NCBI RefSeq assembly: GCF_016863655.1
Contig: NZ_BOPH01000012.1
Span: 1 to 43,270 of the forward strand
Direction of reading: 5' to 3'
Source: Virgisporangium ochraceum
Lineage (GTDB): Bacteria; Actinomycetota; Actinomycetes; Mycobacteriales; Micromonosporaceae
Length of the DNA stretch: 43,270 bases
Part shown: positions 8,367 through 17,709 of the stretch, one piece after another
Layout of the letters: every line of letters starts with the position of its first letter
How positions within the stretch are numbered: the first letter of the stretch is position 1
Program-made: the position numbers and the translations under genes
Notes under the pieces: generated by a model
Told to the model about the DNA's origin: nothing
The model's input: the letters and a program-made list of their open reading frames with translations, nothing else
The model's database searches: none

Positions 8367-9070
8367 GAGCCAGGATCACGTGGCGGATCGGCACGCTGGT
8401 GTCGGTCCACCGCGAAACTGACACCGCGCGGACGCTCGTGCTGAACGTTCCCGACTGGCCCGGCCACGACGCGGGCCAGCACATCGACGTGCGACTCACC
8501 GCACCCGACGGCTACCGCGCGCAGCGCAGCTACTCGCTCGCCGCACCGGCCGACGGCGACCGCGTCGAGATCACCGTGCAGCACGTCGACGACGGTGAGG
8601 TGAGCGACTACCTCACGCAGACGTTCACGCCGGGCGACGCGGTGGAGATCAGGGGCCCGGTCGGCGGCTGGTTCGTGTGGCGACCGGCGCAGACCGAACC
8701 GGTGCTGCTGGTCGCGGGCGGATCGGGGATCGTACCGCTGATGGCGATGGTCCGGGCGCGCAAGGCCGCGGGCAGCCGCACCCCGTTCCGCCTGATCTAT
8801 TCGGCGCGCTCGCCGAAGGAGACCATCTACGGAGACGAGCTGCGCACGCGCGCCCGCGACGATTTCGGGCTCGATGTGTCCTATGTGTACACCCGCGAAC
8901 CGGTGCGGAGACGGATCTCCCTCGCCGACGTGAACACCCACGGCTGGCCGCCCGACCTCAACCCGACCTGCTTCGTCTGCGGGCCAACGGGTTTCGTCGA
9001 GACCGTGGCCGACATGCTGGTGGCCCTCGGCCACGATCCCCGACGGGTCAAGACCGAAAGGTTCGGATGA
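8363..9070 (+). CDS. FAD/NAD(P)-binding oxidoreductase (ferredoxin reductase type)
   Basis: 235 aa. The FAD-binding beta-barrel carries RSYSLA at about residue 54. The nucleotide-binding domain carries LLVAGGSGIVPLMAM and CFVCGPTGF. No 2Fe-2S domain follows, so this is the short form. The most economical start is TTG 8363 (LRARITWRIG), whose bases overlap the preceding TGA as TTGA, implying translational coupling to the sulfite-oxidase-like gene. The pair likely forms an oxidoreductase system with the molybdenum protein, and the DUF6510 gene overlaps the end. Confidence 0.9.
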   Translation: MRARITWRIGTLVSVHRETDTARTLVLNVPDWPGHDAGQHIDVRLTAPDGYRAQRSYSLAAPADGDRVEITVQHVDDGEVSDYLTQTFTPGDAVEIRGPVGGWFVWRPAQTEPVLLVAGGSGIVPLMAMVRARKAAGSRTPFRLIYSARSPKETIYGDELRTRARDDFGLDVSYVYTREPVRRRISLADVNTHGWPPDLNPTCFVCGPTGFVETVADMLVALGHDPRRVKTERFG

Positions 9071-9330
9071 TGGCCGATCACCTCGACGGCAACGACATGC
9101 TGGGCGCGCTGGCCGAGATCTTCGCGGTCGACGTGAGCACCGCGGTGGCGCCGTGCACGAACTGCCGGCAGCGGAACGTGGTGGCCGCACTGCGGGTCTA
9201 CGGCGGGCCGAACGCGCCCGGACTGGTGGCGCGCTGCCCCGGCTGCGAGCACGTGGTGCTGCGGCTGGTGCGCGGACCCGAGTCGGCGTGGCTCGAAGTC
9301 AGCGGCACATTACGCATATCGATGGGATGA
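9067..9330 (+). CDS. DUF6510 family zinc-ribbon protein
   Basis: 87 aa from ATG 9067, overlapping the reductase stop as ATGA. It has two CxxC pairs (CTNC, CPGC) about 30 residues apart, consistent with one zinc ribbon. An N-terminal helical stretch (LDGNDMLGALAEIF) comes before it. This small protein is known as a companion of sulfite-oxidase-like/flavin-reductase pairs in actinobacteria, as here; its role is not established. It could be an assembly factor or an electron-transfer partner. Confidence 0.85.
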   Translation: MMADHLDGNDMLGALAEIFAVDVSTAVAPCTNCRQRNVVAALRVYGGPNAPGLVARCPGCEHVVLRLVRGPESAWLEVSGTLRISMG

Positions 9331-9339
9331 CCTACTCGG

Positions 9340-10911
<1,572 letters not shown>

Positions 10912-10917
10912 ATCGAG

Positions 10918-10958
10918 CTGCCCGGTTACCCACCGGCTCGCGGCGGGTAACCGGGCAG
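10918..10958 (+). terminator. Strong hairpin after the aminopeptidase gene
   Basis: CTGCCCGGTTACCC (10918-10931) and GGGTAACCGGGCAG (10945-10958) form a perfect 14-bp stem with a 13-base loop, starting six bases after the aminopeptidase stop. No U-tract follows; instead the next gene's ATG is at 10960. Confidence 0.75.
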
Positions 10959-10959
10959 A

Positions 10960-11310
10960 ATGGCGAAGTATCACCTCAACGAGGCCGCTGTGGCCAAGGC
11001 GCGGCGCCTGATCGACGCCCGGCAGTACGTGTTGAAGAGCGACTGGGGTGACGTGCAGCCCAACGCCGAGGCGCAGAACGCGTACCTGAAGAACCATTCG
11101 TGGGACGAGTACGCCGAGTGGCACCTCGGCCTGACCGACGGTGCCACCGACGAGACGAAGGCCCGGTACGCGTTCGTGTACGGCGACCTGCGTCGCATCC
11201 ATCGCACGGGGCTGATCGCGTGCGTGTACCGCGCGTCGGAGTGGCACCACAAGGATGTCGAGCTCGCTGCCCACGACCTGCTCCAGTACCTGGACCAGAA
11301 GACCGCCTAG
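10960..11310 (+). CDS. Conserved small actinobacterial protein of unknown function
   Basis: 116 aa. It begins MAKYHLNEAAVAKAR and contains the Trp/Tyr-rich HSWDEYAEWHLG and RTGLIACVYRASEW. I recall similar sequences in many actinomycetes but no assigned function. It is soluble with no cysteine motif or signal peptide. ATG 10960 lies one base after a 14-bp hairpin and has no ribosome binding site, which is odd. Confidence 0.8.
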   Translation: MAKYHLNEAAVAKARRLIDARQYVLKSDWGDVQPNAEAQNAYLKNHSWDEYAEWHLGLTDGATDETKARYAFVYGDLRRIHRTGLIACVYRASEWHHKDVELAAHDLLQYLDQKTA

Positions 11311-11337
11311 CGCGGTTCACCACCAACCAACGTGGTG

Positions 11338-11535
11338 CTAGCCGAGCCGGTCGGCGCGGATCGCAGCTATCAGGGCGCGCCAGGACTCGTGGGAGAAGCG
11401 CAGAACCGAAACGGGATTCTTCGAGTCCCGGACCGTGACCGCATCCGAGCCGCGGGCGATCTCGACACAGTGTCCATTTGCACCACTGCGAGTGGATTTC
11501 GTGAACACCGTGTCTCCCGAACGCGTCTGTGACAC
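11338..11535 (-). CDS. DUF397 domain protein
   Basis: 65 aa from GTG 11535, preceded by GAGGGGGG at good spacing. The DUF397 pattern is clear: FTKSTRSGANGHCVEIA, VRDSKNP, LRFSHESWRALI. DUF397 proteins usually sit beside a DUF5753-type Xre regulator and act with it in actinomycete development or signalling. Here no such regulator is adjacent, so this copy is an orphan. A TAATAT box at 11571-11576 could be its promoter. Confidence 0.9.
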   Translation of the reverse strand: MSQTRSGDTVFTKSTRSGANGHCVEIARGSDAVTVRDSKNPVSVLRFSHESWRALIAAIRADRLG

Positions 11536-11570
11536 AGTGCCCCCCTCGCTGTCGACAGTCTGGGCGCAGC

Positions 11571-11576
11571 ATATTA
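11571..11576 (-). promoter_or_regulatory. Possible -10 box for the DUF397 gene
   Basis: On the minus strand this reads TAATAT, 35 bases before the GTG start at 11535. No clear -35 element is visible. Confidence 0.35.
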
Positions 11577-11611
11577 GGCCCCCCGCTACCCCTTTCGGCA
11601 GCGTACCTGGA

Positions 11612-11890
11612 TCACTCCTCTGACGGGGAGATACTGTCCTCGGCGCCATCGGGCGACGGCACCGGCGGCGCCAGCACACCCGCGATCTCCCGCACCAACG
11701 GCACCGCGACCATCCCGGGTGATCGCGTTCGTGCTTGATGCTCATCGGCAAGTGCGTTCGACCGCGGCAGCAGAACGCCTTCCACCACCGCGAGCGGACC
11801 GTCTCCTCCCGCCGGCAGGTGGCCGGTCCGGATACGTACCGCAGCACAGGTCGGCAGCGTGACCGACGGCGATGGCCGCACCGGGTACAT
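11612..11890 (-). CDS. Hypothetical 92-aa protein
   Basis: 92 aa with the high third-position GC expected of a real gene here. It begins MYPVRPSPSVTLPTC and contains GHLPAGGDGPLAVVEGVLL and GMVAVPLVREIAGVL. It starts 14 bases after the dehydratase stop on the same strand, so it is probably the third gene of that operon. I do not recognise the family. Confidence 0.5.
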   Translation of the reverse strand: MYPVRPSPSVTLPTCAAVRIRTGHLPAGGDGPLAVVEGVLLPRSNALADEHQARTRSPGMVAVPLVREIAGVLAPPVPSPDGAEDSISPSEE

Positions 11891-11904
11891 GATGCCGCAT
11901 CAAC

Positions 11905-12891
11905 CTACGCCCATGCGGCCTCGTCGACCGGTGACAGCAGCGGCTCCCACCACGACCGGTGCGACGCGTACCAGGCGACGGTCGCCGCCAGCCCCGACGC
12001 GAAGTCGACCGTCGGCGCCCAGCCGAGCTCGCGCCGGAGCCGGCCCGAGTCGAGGAGGTAGCGGCGGTCGTGGCCGGGGCGGTCCGGCACCGTCTCGATC
12101 ATCGTCGGTGGCAGGCCGAGTTCGGCGAGGATGAGCCCGGCCAGGTCGGCGGCGCTCACCTCGACGCCGGAGCCGACGTTGTACGTCGCACCGACGGTGC
12201 CGGCGTCCAGCACCCGCTCGATGGCGGCGCAGTGGTCGGTGACGTGCAGCCACTCCCGCCGGTTGGCGCTCGACCGGTACAGCGGCAACGGCTGCCCGCG
12301 CAGCGCCCGCGTGGTGAAGAGCGGGATCACCTTCTCCGGGAACTGGTACGGCCCGTAGTTGTTGGCGCAGTTGGTGATCGTGACGGGCAGCCCGAACGTC
12401 TCGTGGTACGCGCGGACGGCATGGTCGGCGCCCGCCTTGCTGGCGTTGTACGGCGTTCGCGGCCGGTACGGCGACTCCTCGGTGAACGTCTCATCGGAGT
12501 CCAGCGGGAGGTCGCCGTACACCTCACACGTCGACACGTGGTGGAACCGGGCCAGCCCGACGCGTCGGGCGGCCTCCAGCAACCGCTGGGTGCCCAGCAC
12601 GTTGGTCTCGAAGAAGCGGCCCGGGTCGAGCACGGCCAGGCTGTTGTGCGACTCGGCCGCGAAGTTCACCACGACGTCGACGCGGTGCTCGCGCAGCAGC
12701 TGCTCCATTGTGGACAGTTCGCGGATGTCGGCGTGCACGAAGACACAGTCGACGCCGTCGAGGGTCGACCGGTTGCCGGCGTAGGTGAGCGCGTCGACCG
12801 CGACGACGCGGTCGCCCGGACGACGTAGACGCCAGTAACGCACGAAGTTCGCGCCGATGAACCCGGCGGCGCCGGTGACGAGCAGATTCAT
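11905..12891 (-). CDS. dTDP-glucose 4,6-dehydratase-like SDR protein
   Basis: 328 aa extended short-chain dehydrogenase. Features are the NAD-binding GAAGFIGANF at the N-terminus, HADIRE, NFAAESH, STCEVYGD, the catalytic TPYNASKAGAD, and the RmlB-like NCANNYGPYQFPEKVIPL. It would use an NDP-sugar such as dTDP-glucose. Canonical RmlB has STDEVYG; the catalytic Asp is Cys here, while Glu and the Tyr/Lys pair remain, so the exact reaction is uncertain. Its ATG overlaps the stop of the GntR gene as ATGA, so the two are co-transcribed. Confidence 0.88.
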   Translation of the reverse strand: MNLLVTGAAGFIGANFVRYWRLRRPGDRVVAVDALTYAGNRSTLDGVDCVFVHADIRELSTMEQLLREHRVDVVVNFAAESHNSLAVLDPGRFFETNVLGTQRLLEAARRVGLARFHHVSTCEVYGDLPLDSDETFTEESPYRPRTPYNASKAGADHAVRAYHETFGLPVTITNCANNYGPYQFPEKVIPLFTTRALRGQPLPLYRSSANRREWLHVTDHCAAIERVLDAGTVGATYNVGSGVEVSAADLAGLILAELGLPPTMIETVPDRPGHDRRYLLDSGRLRRELGWAPTVDFASGLAATVAWYASHRSWWEPLLSPVDEAAWA

Positions 12892-13643
12892 GAAATCTCC
12901 ATCACTCCGGGCGGATCGGAACCCGGCCCGCCGCGGAACTCGACCTCGAGCCGGAACCGGTGCCCGAGATACCGGTGTTCGGACAGCGCGAGCGGACGTC
13001 CGTCGGGCAAAAGCGCCAACCGCCGGATCAACAGCAACGGGACGCCGGCGGCCGTGTCGAGAAGCTCGGCCACGGCCGCGGAGGCCGCCGCCGCGGCGAT
13101 GGTCTGCCGCACGACCTCGATCTCGTGGCCCTTGCGCCGCAACGTCTCCCACACGCCGGGGTCCTCGGCATCGGCCCGGCTCACCGGCGCCGCGAAGGAC
13201 AGGGACACCCATTCGGTGACCACGTCGAGCGGCAACTGTCCGGCCCGCCGCACCGCACGAACCCGCAGCACCTCGGCCCCGTCGGCGACGCCGAGCACCT
13301 GCGCGACGTCGGCCGGAGCGGGCCGGTACTCGTAGCCGGTGACCCGGCGCACCAGTGCCATGCCCGCCTCGGTGACCGCCGACCGGGCGTGCTGGAAGCT
13401 GCCGAGCGCCAGCGTCTGCCCGAACGAGGCACCCGAGACGACGTACCACCCCGAGCCCTTGCGGGCCGCGACCAGCCCCTCGGCCCGCAGCTGCTCCAGG
13501 GCCCGCCGGACGGTCACCCGGCTGACGCCGTACCGCCGGCCGAGCTCGGCCTCGCTCTCCAGCGCACCCGACCGCGCGTAGTCGCCCATCGCGACGCGTT
13601 CCCGCAGCTCAGCGGCGAGAACCTCGAAGCGTGGACCTGTCAT
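12888..13643 (-). CDS. GntR family regulator with UTRA (HutC-type) domain
   Basis: 251 aa from ATG 13643. The winged helix-turn-helix occupies about residues 5-70 (LESEAELGRRYGVSRVTVRRALEQL, GSGWYVV). The UTRA effector domain follows to the end, with typical TEWVSLSFA and HRYLGHRFRLEVEF strands. It is the first gene of an operon with the dehydratase (4-base overlap) and the 92-aa gene. A GTATG/CATAC inverted repeat over its own -10 region suggests autorepression. The effector is unknown; a sugar or nucleotide sugar would fit the neighbour. Confidence 0.93.
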   Translation of the reverse strand: MTGPRFEVLAAELRERVAMGDYARSGALESEAELGRRYGVSRVTVRRALEQLRAEGLVAARKGSGWYVVSGASFGQTLALGSFQHARSAVTEAGMALVRRVTGYEYRPAPADVAQVLGVADGAEVLRVRAVRRAGQLPLDVVTEWVSLSFAAPVSRADAEDPGVWETLRRKGHEIEVVRQTIAAAAASAAVAELLDTAAGVPLLLIRRLALLPDGRPLALSEHRYLGHRFRLEVEFRGGPGSDPPGVMEIS

Positions 13644-13649
13644 AAATCT

Positions 13650-13668
13650 GTATGCTACAGGACCATAC
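13650..13668 (-). promoter_or_regulatory. Putative GntR operator over a leaderless promoter
   Basis: GTATG (13650-13654) and CATAC (13664-13668) are an inverted repeat spaced by nine bases. On the minus strand TAGCAT (13657-13652) lies within it, eight bases before the ATG at 13643. A regulator bound here would cover the -10 box. Confidence 0.5.
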
Positions 13669-13747
13669 GAAAAATGAGGGGGAACTCTTCGGCCCCTTTT
13701 GCCGACTTCGTTAGGAAACGGGCACCCAGGAATATCGAGGAGAACTG

Positions 13748-14452
13748 ATGCGTACGCGGACCGCACTGCGAGTGGCCCTCGCGGTCGCCATCGGCGCGCT
13801 GTCGACCGCCGTCACCGGCGTCGGAACGGCCTCGGCGCACGTCACGGTCAACCCGAAGGACGCGACGCAGGGCGGGTACGCCAAACTCGCGTTCCGGGTG
13901 CCGAACGAGAAGGACGCCGCGTCGACCACCAGGCTCGAGATCGTCATCCCGACCGACCTGGCGCCGATCGCGTCCGTGTCGACGCGCCCTGTACCGGGCT
14001 GGACCGTCGCGGTCGAGAAGACGACGCTCGCGACGCCGTTGAAGGTCCACGACAGCGAGGTCACCGAGGTGGTGTCGAAGCTCGTCTGGACCGCCGACGG
14101 CGACGCCACCCAGATCAAGCCGCACACGTTCCAGGAGTTCGAGGTGTCGGCCGGGCCGCTGCCCGAGGTCGACCAGATCGCGTTCAAGGCCCTGCAGACC
14201 TACTCCGACGGCGAGGTCGTCCGCTGGATCGACGAGGGCGCCGACGCCGACCGGCCCGCCCCGATCCTGAAGCTGTCCAAGGCGACCGCCGCTCCGGCGG
14301 CCCCCGCCCCGGTGAACGCGGCCGCCACCGAGGAGACCGGCGACGACGCGGAGTCCGGCCTCGCGCTCACGCTCGGGATCGCCGGTCTGGTCGCCGGCGT
14401 CGCGGCGTTGGTGGTGGCCCTGCTCGCGTACCGCCGCCGCGCAGCGGCTTAG
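13748..14452 (+). CDS. YcnI-family copper-binding membrane protein (DUF1775)
   Basis: 234 aa. A signal peptide ends at TASA, leaving mature HVTVNP, the N-terminal His by which YcnI proteins bind Cu(II). The Ig-like DUF1775 domain (LAFRVPNEKD, RPVPGWTV, SKLVWTA) runs to about residue 175. An Ala/Pro/Glu linker and a C-terminal transmembrane helix with an RRR stop anchor it to the outer membrane face. A clear GAGGAG ribosome site precedes ATG 13748. YcnI often pairs with copper uptake genes, but none is adjacent. Confidence 0.93.
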   Translation: MRTRTALRVALAVAIGALSTAVTGVGTASAHVTVNPKDATQGGYAKLAFRVPNEKDAASTTRLEIVIPTDLAPIASVSTRPVPGWTVAVEKTTLATPLKVHDSEVTEVVSKLVWTADGDATQIKPHTFQEFEVSAGPLPEVDQIAFKALQTYSDGEVVRWIDEGADADRPAPILKLSKATAAPAAPAPVNAAATEETGDDAESGLALTLGIAGLVAGVAALVVALLAYRRRAAA

Positions 14453-14455
14453 CAT
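14450..14455 (+). promoter_or_regulatory. Leaderless-type -10 box inside the YcnI stop
   Basis: TAGCAT, whose first three bases are the stop codon of the YcnI gene, sits seven bases before ATG 14463. It may start a leaderless transcript for the kinase. Confidence 0.4.
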
Positions 14456-14462
14456 CAAACGG

Positions 14463-15344
14463 ATGGACCGGATCGGCGCGCTCGTCGAACAGGGCTGGGG
14501 AGTGGCCGTCGCGGCGGTGCGGCGGCTCGACGGCGGCCTCGACCGGAACGCGACGACCTACGAGGCGACCGGTCTCGACGGCCGGCGCTACTTCGTCAAG
14601 CTGCGCACGGGGCCGGCCGAGGTCGCCGTGCCCCAGCACCTGCACCGCACCGGGGTAACCGCGGTGGTGGCGCCGACCGGTGCGCCCCTCCTGGCCGACG
14701 ACGGCACCCAGGTGCTGCTCTATCCGTTCGTCGACGGCCACGGCTGCTGGACCACCGGCTTCACCGACGAGCAGTACGTTGCCTACGGGCGCATCATCGC
14801 CGCGGTTCACGCCGCCACCGTGCCGCCGGGGGTTCCGGTGGAGACGTTCGATCCGTCGTCGGTCGCGCTGCTGCGGTCACTGGCCGGGCGGGCGGAGGAG
14901 AACGACGAACTCGCGGCCCTCTGGCGCGCTCACGCCGGTCCCATAGAGCTTTTGTGTGACCGCGCGGAGGCGTTGCGGGCCGCGGCCCGTGCCACCCAAC
15001 CCGTGCTGTGCCACGGCGACATCCACACCGGAAACGTTCTCGCCGGGCCCGACGGGAAACTATCCATTGTGGACTGGGATGCGCCGCTGCACGCCCCACG
15101 CGAGCGCGACCTCGTGTTCGTGCTCGCCGGGCCGTGGGGCGAACAGGTGGTGACCGAGCGGCGCAGAGCCTTGTTCTTCCAGGGATACGGCCGGTACGAG
15201 GTGCACCGGCCGACCCTCGACTACTACCACGCCGAACGCGTCGTCGACGACCTCGGGCAGTTCGCGCTGAGCGTTCTCGACCCGGCCAGCGACGAGGAGA
15301 CCCGGCGCACGGCGCTGCACTGGATGCGCCGCAACCTCGGCTAA
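14463..15344 (+). CDS. APH/choline-kinase-like phosphotransferase
   Basis: 293 aa kinase-like fold. The N-lobe has RYFVKLR, whose Lys would bind ATP. The catalytic loop is LCHGDIHTGNVL (about residues 181-192), followed by SIVDWD, the metal-binding Asp (about residue 203). The family phosphorylates small hydroxyl compounds, including aminoglycosides; the substrate is unknown and resistance should not be assumed. The start lies 10 bases after the YcnI stop, and its own stop abuts the convergent permease stop with no base between. Confidence 0.88.
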   Translation: MDRIGALVEQGWGVAVAAVRRLDGGLDRNATTYEATGLDGRRYFVKLRTGPAEVAVPQHLHRTGVTAVVAPTGAPLLADDGTQVLLYPFVDGHGCWTTGFTDEQYVAYGRIIAAVHAATVPPGVPVETFDPSSVALLRSLAGRAEENDELAALWRAHAGPIELLCDRAEALRAAARATQPVLCHGDIHTGNVLAGPDGKLSIVDWDAPLHAPRERDLVFVLAGPWGEQVVTERRRALFFQGYGRYEVHRPTLDYYHAERVVDDLGQFALSVLDPASDEETRRTALHWMRRNLG

Positions 15345-16319
15345 TTAAGAAAGGCGCTTCTGGATGCGGCGCAGCGCGAGATACAGCAGCGCCACCGACA
15401 GAACCACGTAGATGCTCGACTCCACCCACTGGAACAGCCAGAACCGGCCACCGGGCTGGTAGGTCCAGTGGTTGAACGCGTTCGGGTCCATGCCGTTGCA
15501 GGTGCCGTCGCCGCCGCCGGTAACGCAGTAGCCGGTGCTGCCGTCCTGCAGCACACGTCCGTCACCCGTGCGGATGCTGGTCTCGGTGATCCAGTTGCCC
15601 ACGGCCGGATTCGGCATGACGTGCTCGGTGCCGGCCACCAGGCCGGTCCTCGTCTCGGAGGCCCGGATGTTCGGCCGCACGAAGACGGCGATGGCGATCC
15701 TGGCGAACAGGAACGCCACCAACGTGGTCGCCATCGCCGGAAGCACCCTCGGCACCACGGTGCCGGCGAAGATGCCCACGGCCACGGCGAACACCGTGTA
15801 CGCGACCGGCACCACACCCTGCTGGTCGAAGAAGATGTACGAGAACCGGACCGCGATCGTGTCGTTGAGCGGCTCCATCCACCAGGTGACGAGCGTCGAG
15901 TACACGGCCGCCAGCACGACGACGGTCGCGCCGACGAGCCCGACCTTCGTGAGCGCCCACTGCCGCCGCGTGATCCCCTGTGTCCACACCAGACGGTGGG
16001 TACCGTGCTCGACCTCGCGGGCCACCAGAGGCGCACCCCAGAACAGCCCGACGAGCAGGGGCAGGACCAGGAGCAGGATGCCGGCGTACGCCCACGACTC
16101 GTGGGTGGCACCGAACGACTCGGCGAGGACGTCGCACTTCTCGCCGGCCGCGAGCGGGACGAAGTCGGCGGTACCCAGCGCGTCGACGCACCTCGAGTAG
16201 GCGGCGATCGCCTTGTGCGTCGAGAGGCCGGTGGGAACGAGCGCGAGGGCCAGCACCGCCAGCCCGATCAACGCGGCGAACAACTGCCTGCGGTGCTGCC
16301 GCCAGACCAGCCAGATCAC
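15345..16319 (-). CDS. ABC transporter permease (ABC-2 type)
   Basis: 324 aa from GTG 16319, which overlaps the ATPase stop as GTGA. Six hydrophobic segments are visible, starting with LFAALIGLAVLALALVP. After the second comes the cytoplasmic REVEHGTHRLVWTQGITRRQW loop typical of YtrC/ABC-2 permeases. A Cys-containing extracytoplasmic loop lies before the last helix. It forms a transporter with the ATPase next door, under the YtrA-type regulator; the cargo is unknown, with antimicrobial or envelope-stress defence the usual setting. Confidence 0.9.
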   Translation of the reverse strand: MIWLVWRQHRRQLFAALIGLAVLALALVPTGLSTHKAIAAYSRCVDALGTADFVPLAAGEKCDVLAESFGATHESWAYAGILLLVLPLLVGLFWGAPLVAREVEHGTHRLVWTQGITRRQWALTKVGLVGATVVVLAAVYSTLVTWWMEPLNDTIAVRFSYIFFDQQGVVPVAYTVFAVAVGIFAGTVVPRVLPAMATTLVAFLFARIAIAVFVRPNIRASETRTGLVAGTEHVMPNPAVGNWITETSIRTGDGRVLQDGSTGYCVTGGGDGTCNGMDPNAFNHWTYQPGGRFWLFQWVESSIYVVLSVALLYLALRRIQKRLS

Positions 16320-17206
16320 GGCCGCACCCCCACCGGACCGGGCAGGGCATCGGCCGCACCGTTGGCGAGATAGGCGAGCACGAGGTCCTCCAGGCTCACG
16401 TCGTGGACCGTCCACTGTGGATCGATGTGGGTGACGGTCGGGTCGTAACCGCGCACGAGCAGGCTCGCCTGCCGGTCGGTGCGGCGCTCCTGCACCACGG
16501 TGAGGCCGTGCGGCGCCAGGTCGGCCGCACCCACCAGCAACCGGTGGTCGGCCACCAGTTCCTCGACGCCGCCGAGCACCTGCACCCGGCCGGCGTTGAG
16601 CACGATGAGGTGGTCGCAGACCCGCTCCAGGTCACCGAGCAGATGTGAAGAAAGGAGCACCGTAGTGCCCTCGTCGGCCACCCCGCCCATCAGCGCCTGC
16701 AGGAACTCCCTGCGCGCCAACGGATCCAGGCTCGCGACCGGCTCGTCGAGCAGCAGCAGCCGCGGCCGCTTCGCCAGTGCGAGCGTCAACGCGACCTGAG
16801 CCCGCTGGCCGCCCGACATCTTGCCGACCGCGCGGTCGGCGGCGATCCCGAGTTGGTCGAGCCGGTCCCTCGCCAGGCCGACGTCGAAGGCGCGATTGAG
16901 CCGGCGACCCATCTCGATCAGCTCGGCGGGCGTGAAGTCGCGGTACAGCGGTGTGTCCTGCGCGACGAACCCGATGCGGTCGAGTACCTCGCGGCTGCCC
17001 GGCGCCTGGCCGAACACGGTGACGCTGCCCGCCGACGGCTGGCTCAGCCCGACGAGCAGGTGCAGCAGCGTGCTCTTGCCGGCGCCGTTCGGCCCGACGA
17101 GCGCGGCGATCCGCCCGGCCGGCAGCCGCAGCGAGCAGTCGCGTAGCGCCCAGTTCTTCCCGTACCTCCGGCCGAGGCCGGTGGTCTCCACGGCGGTGTC
17201 GGTCAC
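16316..17206 (-). CDS. ABC transporter ATP-binding protein
   Basis: 296 aa from GTG 17206, overlapping the regulator stop by four bases. Walker A is GPNGAGKST (about 38-46), Q-loop AQDTPLY, signature MSGGQR, Walker B LLLLDEPVASLD and H-loop LSSHLL. The extra ~80 C-terminal residues are typical of CcmA/drug-type ATPases. It energises the permease encoded downstream. The three genes form one coupled operon. Confidence 0.95.
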   Translation of the reverse strand: MTDTAVETTGLGRRYGKNWALRDCSLRLPAGRIAALVGPNGAGKSTLLHLLVGLSQPSAGSVTVFGQAPGSREVLDRIGFVAQDTPLYRDFTPAELIEMGRRLNRAFDVGLARDRLDQLGIAADRAVGKMSGGQRAQVALTLALAKRPRLLLLDEPVASLDPLARREFLQALMGGVADEGTTVLLSSHLLGDLERVCDHLIVLNAGRVQVLGGVEELVADHRLLVGAADLAPHGLTVVQERRTDRQASLLVRGYDPTVTHIDPQWTVHDVSLEDLVLAYLANGAADALPGPVGVRP

Positions 17207-17634
17207 GCTATCTCCCTTCCGGTGCCCGGCTGTTCGTCGGTTTCGGCTTCCTGTTGTTGAAACGTGGCCCGCATCGTCGTCTCCACGATCGCGACGATGT
17301 CCTCGCGGCCGAGCCCGGCGGTGCGCGCTTTGCGCAGCCACGACTCCAAGCCGCGCCGCAGGGCGGCCTGGTTCGCGAGCGACGGCCCGGCGAGCGTGCG
17401 GGTCACGAACGTGCCGACCCCGGGTCGACCCTCCACGAGCCCTTCGATCTCCAGCTGGCGGTAGGCCTTCAGCACCGTGTTCGGGTTGATCGCCAGCGAC
17501 TCCGAGACCTCACGCACCTTCGGGAGCTGGTCGCCGGGGCCGAGCACCCCGGTGCGCAACGACTGTTTGACCTGCTGCACGAGCTGCATGTAGGTGGCGA
17601 CCTTCGAGTGGCCGTCCAAGTGGAACTCGATCAA
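17203..17634 (-). CDS. GntR family regulator, YtrA type
   Basis: About 143 aa. A short GntR protein: winged helix at about residues 10-75 (QLPKVREVSESLAINPNTVLKAYRQLEIEG, RPGVGTFV) and a helical dimerisation tail instead of a large effector domain. I prefer TTG 17634, giving MIEFHLDG as in relatives, because GAGGA lies six bases before it. A GTG at 17640 is in frame but sits against that ribosome site. It heads an operon with the ATPase and permease and probably represses it. Confidence 0.9.
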   Translation of the reverse strand: MIEFHLDGHSKVATYMQLVQQVKQSLRTGVLGPGDQLPKVREVSESLAINPNTVLKAYRQLEIEGLVEGRPGVGTFVTRTLAGPSLANQAALRRGLESWLRKARTAGLGREDIVAIVETTMRATFQQQEAETDEQPGTGREIA

Positions 17635-17709
17635 CCCCACTCCTCTATTTATCTACGACAGTAAGACAATGGAGAAAGGGTGCGCCGCGGCACGGGCTGT
17701 GTCAACCCC

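Noticed and set aside
14463..15344. Aminoglycoside resistance gene
   Set aside because: The fold is shared by many housekeeping small-molecule kinases. Nothing in the sequence supports a drug substrate.
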